64,000 bases of DNA from SAR116 cluster bacterium AG-337-N21 (GTDB lineage: Bacteria; Pseudomonadota; Alphaproteobacteria; Puniceispirillales; Marisalimonadaceae), in assembly GCA_003282145.1 (NCBI GenBank), contig QBZZ01000001.1, forward strand, positions 124,001 to 188,000, read 5' to 3'. The translations under genes and the position numbers were made by a program. Positions 53,186 to 61,000 of the stretch are shown piece by piece (position 1 is the first letter of the stretch; every line of letters starts with the position of its first letter). Below the pieces are notes generated by a model. The model was not told the DNA's origin. It saw only the letters and a list, made by a program, of their open reading frames with translations, and did no database searches.

Positions 53186-53608
53186 CTAAGACGCAGTTTC
53201 AAATAAAACCTCAGGGTTAGACATAGTCTTAATTTCAAGAACATTACCATTAGGATCTTCTATAAAAAATGTCTCTTGCTCAAACTTTGAACCAATAAAT
53301 CTTCTATACGGATTGTCAAAATAATCAATTTCGCTTGCCTCTATTCTTCTTTTAACTTCTTCAAAATCATTAGCTTCAAGATGAACACCAAAGTGAGGGA
53401 CACAAACATCGCCCATATCAACATCGTGTCTCTCCCTAACTTGTTTTGTTTTTGTCTCATGAAGAGTAAGTTCGTTTCCCCAAAAATTAATGTCTATCCA
53501 GCGACCTTCTTCTTGATTACCTGTTTTACATCCTAAAATGTCTCGATAAAAACCTAAGGCCTTACTAATATTACCGGCAGGTATTGCTAAATGAAAACAA
53601 TTAGTCAT
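53186..53608 (-). CDS. VOC-family (glyoxalase/dioxygenase-fold) protein
   Basis: A 140-residue single-chain VOC protein with two beta-alpha-beta-beta-beta modules. Putative metal ligands are the histidine in CFHLAIPAG near residue 6, HFGVHLEA near 71-75, and the glutamate in NVLEIKTM near 123. The family includes glyoxalase I, methylmalonyl-CoA epimerase and extradiol dioxygenases. Nothing in the neighbourhood selects one. The DPNGN-x-x-E end is that of glyoxalase-like proteins. Confidence 0.8.
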   Translation of the reverse strand: MTNCFHLAIPAGNISKALGFYRDILGCKTGNQEEGRWIDINFWGNELTLHETKTKQVRERHDVDMGDVCVPHFGVHLEANDFEEVKRRIEASEIDYFDNPYRRFIGSKFEQETFFIEDPNGNVLEIKTMSNPEVLFETAS

Positions 53609-53690
53609 AACTTCCCCATATGAATAAAATGTTATATAATAATTTATATGATATAATTATATCTTAAAAAATCAACTAATTAAGGATAGT

Positions 53691-54545
53691 TTATTGTTGA
53701 GGTGCATCAGTTACTGTGAAAAACCCTGAAAATGGTCCTGATCCACCACCACTCGTAGAGTTAGTTGGGTTTCCAGCGGCAGAAAACAATTGAGCACCGT
53801 AGCCAGTGACATTAAATGTAAATTTAACAGATATAGTAGATGGAGTAACAACAACTGGAGTATTTAGTTCCATAACACCTACTAATCTATCAACACCACT
53901 ACATGCTCCACTCCCATCATCATCAGCCAAACCATCTCTTTTATCTAAATCCGATGATCTCATAAGGTAACCATTTAGTGTTCCGCCTTGAAATATTGCT
54001 CCTAAATATTCCCCATCACAATTTCCTGACTGATTAAATTGAGTTAGACTAGTTGTACATTCTTGTGCAGGAGCAGTGTTATTTGCAGAACCACAAGCCC
54101 CACCGCCACCGTCGTTTTTTATGTAATAAGTAGACCCTCCTTCGTGTTCAAACTCTCCTCTTATAGTAAAATCATTTTTTAAAATTATATATGGGAAAGT
54201 GAATGTACCATTTGCAGGACGACTAGAAGGTCCGGACAGTTCAGCATTACCTAGTGCAAAATCGTGAAGCGAACCATTTGTTTGATCAGTTGCAGTAAAT
54301 ACTGTAGTACACGTAGACTTATCTAATGATGCGCCAGACATAGGATTAGCAGTACAAAGACCCATCTCAAAAACTGCTGCTTTGTATAACTGTGGCGTAA
54401 AACGACAAGCCGTAGCTGAGCCCGTGAATAAATGAGTGCCAGTGTCGCATGCTTTTACGCTTTCAGCACTAGCAGAAAAAACTTTATATGAAGTTAAAAT
54501 ATTTAATAAAAATAATAATATAAAAGTTTTTAAAATATTTATCAT
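53691..54545 (-). CDS. Secreted protein of unknown function, partner of the inverse-autotransporter gene
   Basis: A 284-residue protein with a signal peptide (MINILKTFILLFLLNILT, cleavage near FSASA). The mature part is rich in Gly, Ser, Thr and Asn, has about ten cysteines (for example CRFTPQLY, SGACSG) and no recognised catalytic motif. Its ATG is one base after the stop of the beta-barrel gene (TAATATG), so they are co-translated. Such a pair suggests an exported surface or envelope protein. Function unknown. Confidence 0.6.
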   Translation of the reverse strand: MINILKTFILLFLLNILTSYKVFSASAESVKACDTGTHLFTGSATACRFTPQLYKAAVFEMGLCTANPMSGASLDKSTCTTVFTATDQTNGSLHDFALGNAELSGPSSRPANGTFTFPYIILKNDFTIRGEFEHEGGSTYYIKNDGGGGACGSANNTAPAQECTTSLTQFNQSGNCDGEYLGAIFQGGTLNGYLMRSSDLDKRDGLADDDGSGACSGVDRLVGVMELNTPVVVTPSTISVKFTFNVTGYGAQLFSAAGNPTNSTSGGGSGPFSGFFTVTDAPQQ

Positions 54546-54546
54546 A

Positions 54547-55449
54547 TTATATTCCCCCAGCCGAAGCTGTAAAGCCTGTTTGAATTACGATCTGATTTTT
54601 ACGTCTTACTTTAACAAGCATCTTTTTCTTCATTGATGTGTTATTAAATGCTTGATCAGCAATTAAATCTCGAACAATTGCGTCTTTCTCTGTTGGGCCT
54701 CCACCTAATCCAAACTTGTAGGTTAGATTAACAAAATCAAAATCTGTCCCAGTATCAAAATCTTTTGTTCCCGCCTCCAACGTTACATTAGGAGCAATCG
54801 GTGCATTAATTTGTAAACTATAGGTATTACCTTTTGTATCTGCAGTCTGATATCCTTCCCACTCCCAGTTTTTTACAAAAATTTTGGCTGATGGTATATA
54901 TGGCACTTGTCCCCCAAACTCTATTTCATATCCATCTAGAGCTCTTTCAATATTACCATCTCTACCAGTTTTAGCACCACTTAGAGCAAAATATTTATTA
55001 GCATTCACTTCAAAAGCTGAACTTCTTAATTCTGCTCCAATGCTCATCCTTGAATGTTCGTAAGTAGTTTCATAATCGTGGAAAGCATTTACACCGTAAA
55101 TCCATTTTTCATCCTCAGTAAGTTGTCTATATCCTATACCTAAATTAATAGTATTTCGGTTGTTTTGTCTAATAACAGAGCCTTGAAAAAACGTTAAGTC
55201 ACCCTTATCTAAATTTTCAGATATGGGATTAATCGTCAGTAAAGTAAAATTTGGGTCAGCAGCGGTCCTGCCTTCAATAGTTAATTCAGTATTTTCAAAT
55301 AAGGAATTAAAACCATCTTCAAATGCTTGAATAGTTTTGTCAATAACCGTGTCTTTTAATTTGTCAGATGCGTTACCAGCAGCGCTGACTTCTAAGAATG
55401 TTAATGGCATAGCTACTACAGAAGCTATTAAGATACTTTTAATTTTCAT
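54547..55449 (-). CDS. Inverse autotransporter beta-domain protein without passenger
   Basis: About 300 residues. After a signal peptide (MKIKSILIASVVAMPLTF, cleavage near VSAAG) the central region has the pattern of the intimin/invasin beta-barrel: INLGIGYRQLTEDEKWIYGVNAFHDYET and SIGAELRSSAFEVNANKYF (outlined). After the barrel comes only a short tail (KVRRKNQIV), with no Ig-like passenger domains. Inverse autotransporters insert in the outer membrane and carry a C-terminal passenger outside. The first ATG at 55503 lacks a ribosome site. GGGGAATAAGT before the ATG at 55449 decides the start. Confidence 0.78.
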   Translation of the reverse strand: MKIKSILIASVVAMPLTFLEVSAAGNASDKLKDTVIDKTIQAFEDGFNSLFENTELTIEGRTAADPNFTLLTINPISENLDKGDLTFFQGSVIRQNNRNTINLGIGYRQLTEDEKWIYGVNAFHDYETTYEHSRMSIGAELRSSAFEVNANKYFALSGAKTGRDGNIERALDGYEIEFGGQVPYIPSAKIFVKNWEWEGYQTADTKGNTYSLQINAPIAPNVTLEAGTKDFDTGTDFDFVNLTYKFGLGGGPTEKDAIVRDLIADQAFNNTSMKKKMLVKVRRKNQIVIQTGFTASAGGI

Positions 55450-55507
55450 ACTTATTCCCCTACAACCTAGTCTAAAGTTAGAGTAAAATATAAGTTTTGT
55501 CAAAAAT

Positions 55508-55942
55508 CTAAAAAGACTTGAGAAGTTTTTTTAATAGTTTCTTTGATTTGCCATAAACTTTAATTTTCTTAATTTTGTCTAAATTATTTTTATCTTCACC
55601 AACTACAACAAGACCAATCATACCCATTGCTTTGTGAGGAGTACATTGATACAAATATATTCCAGGTTGTATGAATGTATATTTAGCGTCTTTACTGATT
55701 TTAGATTTATATTTAGAGGCACCTTTAGGCATACCTATGAATTCAACATTGTGACCTTTATCAACTGATTTCCATGTTATCTCATCATTAACTTTAATCG
55801 AAAGAACTTTTTCAGAATAAACCATTCTTTCTTTTCCAAGTTTATTTAGCATCTCTACAGTGTAATTTTCTGCAATTGCATGAGTTGAAAACAGTGAAAT
55901 TATTATTGTTAGGGAAATTGATATTAATTTTGTCATGAACAT
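55508..55942 (-). CDS. Pseudoazurin-like cupredoxin
   Basis: A 144-residue periplasmic blue copper protein. A signal peptide ends near HAIAEN. The copper ligands are in the pseudoazurin spacing: His64 (GHNVEF), Cys100, His103 and Met108 (C-x2-H-x4-M). A lysine-rich C-terminal tail follows the fold (KKIKVYGKSKK). Pseudoazurins carry electrons to copper nitrite reductases or other oxidoreductases. No denitrification gene is in the window, so the partner is elsewhere. Confidence 0.92.
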   Translation of the reverse strand: MFMTKLISISLTIIISLFSTHAIAENYTVEMLNKLGKERMVYSEKVLSIKVNDEITWKSVDKGHNVEFIGMPKGASKYKSKISKDAKYTFIQPGIYLYQCTPHKAMGMIGLVVVGEDKNNLDKIKKIKVYGKSKKLLKKLLKSF

Positions 55943-56138
55943 TTTTTTCCTCGTAATTTACCTATATATATAATTATATTTTTATAAATTTAAACCATAA
56001 TATTGAAATAAATTATTAATTTATTTAAGTAAAATTCAGACTTAATTTAAACCCATAAGTGTCACATGAAAGAAATTAAATATGTTCAAAATTGTTGTAA
56101 TAATAATTGTTTTTTATCTCATAGATTGGTTAGATGAT

Positions 56139-56438
56139 CTAAAAATCTATTTCACAAAGCAGTATTGCTAGTTGAGCTCCATGCATATCTCTATCAAAAA
56201 TATGACCTTGAGTTATATTTCTTGGAAAAGAAAACTTCACAACATATAATTTGTCTATTTCAAATCTTTTTAAATCCTTAATATTTATCATAAATAAATT
56301 TGCTATTTTTGAATTATTCAAATTAAGACATACATCCTTATAAACTTCTTGACTTCCACAAAAAATATCAACTGTAATCCAAAATGGGCCTGCATTTTTG
56401 GATCTAATTTTCTTAACTTTTTCTCCAAGACTTGACAA
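56139..56438 (-). CDS. DUF4387-family protein, partner of AtuA-like protein
   Basis: A 99-residue protein. The pattern SKNAGPFWITVDIFCGS near residue 15, and VVKFSFPRNITQG near 65, is that of the DUF4387 family, which is normally found beside or fused to AtuA. The stop of the AtuA-like gene is followed at once by its TTG start (TAATTG), so the two are translated together. No catalytic residue is known. Its role is likely to be a subunit or structural partner. Confidence 0.85.
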   Translation of the reverse strand: MSSLGEKVKKIRSKNAGPFWITVDIFCGSQEVYKDVCLNLNNSKIANLFMINIKDLKRFEIDKLYVVKFSFPRNITQGHIFDRDMHGAQLAILLCEIDF

Positions 56439-57797
56439 TTACACCTCTGATACTTTTATATGAAATGCATCCATTGGATTATTTAATTCTAAAAGGTGAT
56501 TTAAAGAAAATTCATAAACACAACCTCTATCTGAATGAACAGGAGAATATGGAAAAGCAAAAGTAGGTAGTTCCTCATTAGTAGTTAGAGGAAAGTGTAG
56601 TAAAAATGGATTTATTAATTTTGCAATTTCAGTGGATATTTTATTTCTTTTCGATGTGACAATACATAAAACTCCTACTTCAACTGGTATTCTTTCACTT
56701 TTTTCTAAATCACCTAAAGTTGAATTTATACCAATGTGCCTAAATTCAAGAGAATAATCAGAAGTATTTAACTTCATTCTAAGCTTGATTTCTTTTTTTA
56801 AGAAACTTGAAAGTTTTTCAGTCCATTGCATAGCATTTTTAACGTAAAAATTTTCTCTTAATATCACCAGTAATGAAGTCTGATAACCATAAACTCTTGC
56901 TCCTTCTAACTTAACATTATATTTTTTTGATATATGCCAGTTTGCTCCCTGTACTCTGACCTTTCTATTATTGATGGAGCTATAGAAAGCATTAGTCACA
57001 TCCATATATCCTCCTGGCTCAAATAAAATATAAGGATCAGCATTTTCGTAAAGCATGTGAGCAGCTACTGTATCTGGGGTACAAAAAGCATTTTCAGACA
57101 TTGCTTCGACCGTAAAGCCAATCTGATCAAATTCGACCAATACCACTCCTGATGTTGGATTGCTGGAACATAGAGCTCCACATTCAGCAATTTTTGCACC
57201 ATGCCAGGATGCTCCTGGGTCTGAGCCGTTCATTAGGGGCAAAGCAGATATAATAGCAGTATCAGTAGTTCGACCTGCTAAAATTATATCTGCACCTGTT
57301 TTTAAACATTCTTGAATTTGTTCTGCACCTGCAAGTGCAACGATGTGTGTCATTTCATCTATTAAGCTAGCATTCAAATTTGGGGCAGGATTAAGAGATG
57401 TTATTCTACTATTTTTATAATTTATCTTAATATAGTCTCTTTTTTGTTCACAGTATAACTTAGCAATTTTAAGATTTTGATTAAGCTCTTTTGCTAACTC
57501 AATAGTAATCTCCTCCATCCAGTCAACCATACTATCAGTTCCACATGTTCCACAACTTCCAACAATTAAGGGAATTTTGGCCTTATTTCTGGCCCTCATA
57601 AGACTTTTCCATTCAGATCTTACTGCATCTCGTGAATATTTAGAAGTCCCGGAGCCTAGCGAAAATGGGCCGCTATCAGTTGAACCACCATCAATAGCGA
57701 TTATGTCAGGTTTATTTTTTATACCAGTATTTAAAGCTTTCAAATCAAAGCCTAATCCAAGAACACCCGAGGGAACTAAAACTTTTGTAGATTTCAT
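56439..57797 (-). CDS. AtuA-like (acyclic terpene utilization) family protein
   Basis: About 452 residues. Typical AtuA features: VLGLGFDLKALNTGIKNKPDIIAIDGGSTDSGPFSLG region near residue 20 (outlined), LIVGSCGTCG near 80, ILAGRTTDTAI, and EPGGYMDVTNAFY. AtuA is the name from Pseudomonas citronellol catabolism, but the exact reaction is not settled, and most homologues lie in non-terpene settings. The first TTG at 57806 is replaced here by the ATG at 57797, which has TGGA upstream. It is coupled to the DUF4387 gene. No other atu genes (such as atuC/F) are in this window. Confidence 0.85.
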   Translation of the reverse strand: MKSTKVLVPSGVLGLGFDLKALNTGIKNKPDIIAIDGGSTDSGPFSLGSGTSKYSRDAVRSEWKSLMRARNKAKIPLIVGSCGTCGTDSMVDWMEEITIELAKELNQNLKIAKLYCEQKRDYIKINYKNSRITSLNPAPNLNASLIDEMTHIVALAGAEQIQECLKTGADIILAGRTTDTAIISALPLMNGSDPGASWHGAKIAECGALCSSNPTSGVVLVEFDQIGFTVEAMSENAFCTPDTVAAHMLYENADPYILFEPGGYMDVTNAFYSSINNRKVRVQGANWHISKKYNVKLEGARVYGYQTSLLVILRENFYVKNAMQWTEKLSSFLKKEIKLRMKLNTSDYSLEFRHIGINSTLGDLEKSERIPVEVGVLCIVTSKRNKISTEIAKLINPFLLHFPLTTNEELPTFAFPYSPVHSDRGCVYEFSLNHLLELNNPMDAFHIKVSEV

Positions 57798-57843
57798 TTT
57801 TTCCAACTTACTTATTATATTTAATTAAATTAAAATATTTTGT

Positions 57844-58782
57844 TTAATCAATACAATAAATCCAATTTTTGTTAGTTAAAACTTCTCCTATAAATAAGAA
57901 TGGTCTTTTTCCTATCTTTTGGGAATATTTAATTAGATCAATTGTTTTATCTGATTTTAAAATCAACTCAGTTTTTTTAAAATTTCCTTTAGAACCAATT
58001 ATTACAACAAATTCTAAGGAAATGTCTGCAAGCCCCTTTTTACGTTGAGTTGGTATTAAAATTTTATCATAGTTAAACCCCCAAGATTTCAAGCAAGTTA
58101 TAGCGATATCAATATTTTTTGCCTTAACTTTAATTAGGCATTGTTGAAGAATATTCTTATCTGCATTTTCTAAACTTCTTATTGGATAATTATTATTAAT
58201 ATTTTTATTAGAACCACATTTTTTCCACTTACTTAGTTGGTCATTTGATGGAACAATAATAATTGTATTAAAAAATAACTTGGATTTAACTAAAACCTCT
58301 AACTTTATTTCTGAAATAATCTTTTGATCATATAATTTTTCTACCTTAGTATTTTCTTTTTTATTAATTTTGTCTTTATGTAATTTTACAAATTTAATAA
58401 TATCTTTTCTTAGTGAAGAAGAGGTTATATTATTATTTTCGAATAGTTTAAAAAAGTTTTTGCTACCCTTTTCTTCTCCATAATATTTCTGATATTGGTT
58501 ATCTAAAGCACTTAATTGATATAAAGAATCAAAAGATGTAGGAGCAAATTGTTTTACACTAATTAAGTTGTTACTCGAACCAATTGAAAACCATTTGGAA
58601 AGTGTACCTTTAGACATTCCAAGTTTACTTGCTAATTCTATTTGTCTATTTTCTAATTGATTGATAGCATTAGTGATTGTTTCTGCCATTTCAAATATAC
58701 TAGTTTTAACTTTACTCTTAGCTAAAATAATTTGTGTTACATGATCATCTAGTGACATTTTATTTGAAATTTGTACGCTCAT
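57844..58782 (-). CDS. HTH protein with degenerate MT-A70-like methyltransferase domain
   Basis: A 312-residue protein. Residues about 46-67 form an HTH (RQIELASKLGMSKGTLSKW). From about 170 on, the order of landmarks follows MT-A70 (adenine-N6) methyltransferases: YPIRSLEN in place of YPTMS, LKSWGFNYDKI, EFVVIIGSKGNF, KRPFLFIGE and NKNWIYCID. The catalytic DPPW is absent; the equivalent strand reads IIIVPSND. So it probably binds DNA but does not methylate. It may be a transcription factor or a partner of an active enzyme. It is the only HTH protein in the window. The MT-A70 link is my pattern reading. Confidence 0.6.
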   Translation of the reverse strand: MSVQISNKMSLDDHVTQIILAKSKVKTSIFEMAETITNAINQLENRQIELASKLGMSKGTLSKWFSIGSSNNLISVKQFAPTSFDSLYQLSALDNQYQKYYGEEKGSKNFFKLFENNNITSSSLRKDIIKFVKLHKDKINKKENTKVEKLYDQKIISEIKLEVLVKSKLFFNTIIIVPSNDQLSKWKKCGSNKNINNNYPIRSLENADKNILQQCLIKVKAKNIDIAITCLKSWGFNYDKILIPTQRKKGLADISLEFVVIIGSKGNFKKTELILKSDKTIDLIKYSQKIGKRPFLFIGEVLTNKNWIYCID

Positions 58783-58828
58783 TTTTTTTACTTGAATTTA
58801 GTAGTTTATGTCGAAGTGATGGTTATTA

Positions 58829-59197
58829 CTAAAATTTCTTACCGCCATCTTTGAGTCGATTTATAATTTGGTGGTCAACTCTCACTTTGTTGTATGCTAA
58901 TTTTTCGTAAATAGTTTCACCTAATTTGAAACCTCTAGATTCAGCCAAATCAAAAATTCTAATAATAGCATCCGCTAATTCAACTTCCATCATAGACTTA
59001 TGTTTTAAGTGGTTATCCATTAAACCTTTTCTTGCGCCTTCCATTGCTTCACTAATCTCAGAATGAATTAAACATAACAACTCCCCTACATTTCTGTCTT
59101 TTTTAATACCTCTAGCATCATGCCACCATCCACCTTTAACAGCTGCTTCGTGACAATCTTTTGCACACCCGTTTATTCCTGCAATATTTTTATCCAT
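58829..59197 (-). CDS. MazG-like nucleotide pyrophosphohydrolase
   Basis: A 122-residue protein with the MazG-type metal-binding helices: LCLIHSEISEAMEGARKG (E-x2-E pattern near residue 48) and MEVELADAIIRIFDLAES (E-x2-D near 75). It hydrolyses nucleoside triphosphates to the monophosphate and PPi, or is a dUTPase-like relative. GGGAG lies six bases before the ATG. It has an N-terminal stretch with two cysteines (CAKDC) not expected in the family. Confidence 0.85.
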   Translation of the reverse strand: MDKNIAGINGCAKDCHEAAVKGGWWHDARGIKKDRNVGELLCLIHSEISEAMEGARKGLMDNHLKHKSMMEVELADAIIRIFDLAESRGFKLGETIYEKLAYNKVRVDHQIINRLKDGGKKF

Positions 59198-59215
59198 AAC
59201 TTTCTCCCACGAGTT

Positions 59216-59533
59216 TTAAATATTGATTAAATTAGACATGAATAAATAACTTGCCATACCTATAGATATAGTCGCAAGAATATTGTTTGTGATTAATGCC
59301 ACAATTATAGAAATTAAGCCTGCATGTAATTTATAATTTTCAATAAAAAAGAGAGAATTATTTTCAACAATTGATAAGTCATTAACAATAATTGGAGTTA
59401 ACACCGCTAAAGGGATGTATTTAAATGAATTTTTAGTAGAGGGTGATAATTCTCTAGAAATTATTCCTGACATTGGAATAAATCTTATTAGAAAAGTAAT
59501 TAACCCACATACTATGATTCCATACCATATCAT
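59216..59533 (-). CDS. azlD: AzlD-family small membrane subunit (second pair)
   Basis: A 105-residue protein with four hydrophobic helices. ITFLIRFIPMSGII near residue 12 and FKYIPLAVLTPIIVNDLS carry the AzlD pattern. It overlaps the azlC gene upstream by four bases (ATGA-type junction). With AzlC it forms a branched-chain amino acid exporter. More typical of the family than the pair near 10 kb. Confidence 0.88.
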   Translation of the reverse strand: MIWYGIIVCGLITFLIRFIPMSGIISRELSPSTKNSFKYIPLAVLTPIIVNDLSIVENNSLFFIENYKLHAGLISIIVALITNNILATISIGMASYLFMSNLINI

Positions 59534-60219
59534 CTTTTTTTATCCAATTTAGAAGAAGTTAAACCAATCACAACCCCAATCATTCCTGAGATAACAATCC
59601 AAAAATTAATATCTAAGCTTTTTAAAATTAAACTTGAAAAAGCTGACGCAATAACTACAAAAAAAGTTGAAATTGACTTAATCATTGGCACTATTATAGC
59701 AATAAAAGTAAGGGGAATAATAAACTGTAAATCTAAAAATTGTGGTAGGTCACCACCTAACAATACTCCAATCAAAGTAGAGATTTGCCAAGACAAAAAT
59801 AATGTTATTCCCGTGCCTAAAAGGTGAAAATGAAGAAAAGATGTGCTAGGATAATTTATAAACCTTCTAATTGATACAGCGTAAGCTTCATCAGTTAATA
59901 AATAAGATAATACAATACGCCATTTTAACGATAAATTTTTCAAATACTCCATCATTGAAATACTATATAAAAAATGTCTTGAATTTATTGCACTAACTGT
60001 TGTGACAATAACCCCAAGCGGAGTAGCACTTGATATTAGTTGAACAAATGCTATTTGACTTGCTCCTCCGAATATAATTGAAGACATTAGAAAAGCTTGT
60101 ATGGGCGTTAAACCACTTTCAACAGCCATTATTCCATAAATAATACCAAAAGGAAAAACTCCTATCTGTAAGGGTAATTCTTCAAGGATACCTTGTTTGA
60201 AAACTTCTATTTTTTTCAT
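59530..60219 (-). CDS. azlC: AzlC-family amino-acid exporter subunit (second pair)
   Basis: A 229-residue membrane protein with about six helices. Landmarks are clear: LPLQIGVFPFGIIYGIMAVESGLTPIQAFLMSSIIFGGASQIAF (outlined) and the NSRHFLYSISMM and SYLLTDEAYAVS segments. It exports branched-chain amino acids with AzlD, as shown for azaleucine resistance in Bacillus. Divergent from endonuclease III. Its AzlCD form is closer to the canonical type than the one at 10 kb. Confidence 0.92.
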   Translation of the reverse strand: MKKIEVFKQGILEELPLQIGVFPFGIIYGIMAVESGLTPIQAFLMSSIIFGGASQIAFVQLISSATPLGVIVTTVSAINSRHFLYSISMMEYLKNLSLKWRIVLSYLLTDEAYAVSIRRFINYPSTSFLHFHLLGTGITLFLSWQISTLIGVLLGGDLPQFLDLQFIIPLTFIAIIVPMIKSISTFFVVIASAFSSLILKSLDINFWIVISGMIGVVIGLTSSKLDKKR

Positions 60220-60323
60220 TATACACTTATTATATTTAATTATTATACTATGTTTATATATGATTTCGTATTTTTGAAATTATATTTATCAAAACAATAC
60301 CTCTATATCATTAGGATATTAAT

Positions 60324-60977
60324 TTGTTAAAATCTGAAAGAGCAAAGTTTATAATGGATTTTTTGGAGTATACTTATCCAGAAACTCCTATTCCTCTTAA
60401 AAACAAAAATGTTTTTGAGTTATTAGTTGCCGTATTACTCAGCGCTCAATGCACAGACGAAAGAGTTAATAAAGTAACTCCATTCTTATTTAAAATTGCT
60501 AATAATCCTTTTGATATGGAAAAAGTTCCCGTAGACAAAATATACGAAATTATAAGACCATGTGGATTGGCGCCTAAAAAATCTAAAGCTATTTCAAATC
60601 TATCCAAAATTCTTGTCAAAAAATTTGCTGGCGTAGTTCCTAATGATATTGATGAATTAGAAAAGTTACCAGGTGTAGGTCATAAGACGGCAAGTGTAGT
60701 TGTTTCACAAGGATTTGGTGTTCCGGCCTTCCCAGTAGATACTCATATACATAGACTTGCTCAGAGGTGGGGTTTGACTAACGGTAAAAATGTAAAGACT
60801 ACTGAAAAAGACTTAAAAAAACTTTTTCCTTCTGAAAAATGGAATAAGTTACATCTACAAATTATATTTTATGGAAGAGAGTTTTGTTCCGCTTGGGGAT
60901 GCAATGGAACGGTTTGCAAAATTTGTAAAACATGCTTTCCAAAAAGAAAAAGGTCAATAATAACAAATAAAAGTTAA
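60324..60977 (+). CDS. nth: Endonuclease III with unusual iron-sulfur cysteine spacing
   Basis: A 217-residue DNA glycosylase/AP lyase. The HhH motif LPGVGHKTASVV includes Lys121, and Asp139 is in FPVDTHIHR; both catalytic residues are present. The C-terminal cluster has cysteines at 188, 193, 198, 201 and 204 (C-x4-C-x4-C-x2-C-x2-C) instead of the usual C-x6-C-x2-C-x5-C, so the second standard position is glycine. It removes oxidised pyrimidines from DNA. The start is TTG. Convergent with the photolyase. Whether it binds a 4Fe-4S cluster with this spacing is unclear. Confidence 0.92.
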   Translation: MLKSERAKFIMDFLEYTYPETPIPLKNKNVFELLVAVLLSAQCTDERVNKVTPFLFKIANNPFDMEKVPVDKIYEIIRPCGLAPKKSKAISNLSKILVKKFAGVVPNDIDELEKLPGVGHKTASVVVSQGFGVPAFPVDTHIHRLAQRWGLTNGKNVKTTEKDLKKLFPSEKWNKLHLQIIFYGREFCSAWGCNGTVCKICKTCFPKRKRSIITNKS

Positions 60978-61000
60978 GCATTATTATATAAGCTTTAACT
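60972..61000. terminator. Possible bidirectional stem between nth and photolyase genes
   Basis: AGTTAAGC (60972-60979) and GCTTTAACT (60992-61000) can pair with one bulged base around a 12-base AT loop. Both stop codons of the convergent genes lie in or next to it. A short T run is absent, so termination is only a suggestion. Confidence 0.35.

Noticed and set aside
53650-53663. Perfect palindrome GATATAATTATATC 42-55 bases upstream of the VOC gene
   Set aside because: It could be an operator, but AT-only palindromes are common in such AT-rich DNA and no second copy or known site pattern was found.
56081-56170. 29-residue hydrophobic frame (MFKIVVIIIVFYLIDWL) upstream of the DUF4387 end
   Set aside because: It has no ribosome site and overlaps the end of a real gene; too short to support.
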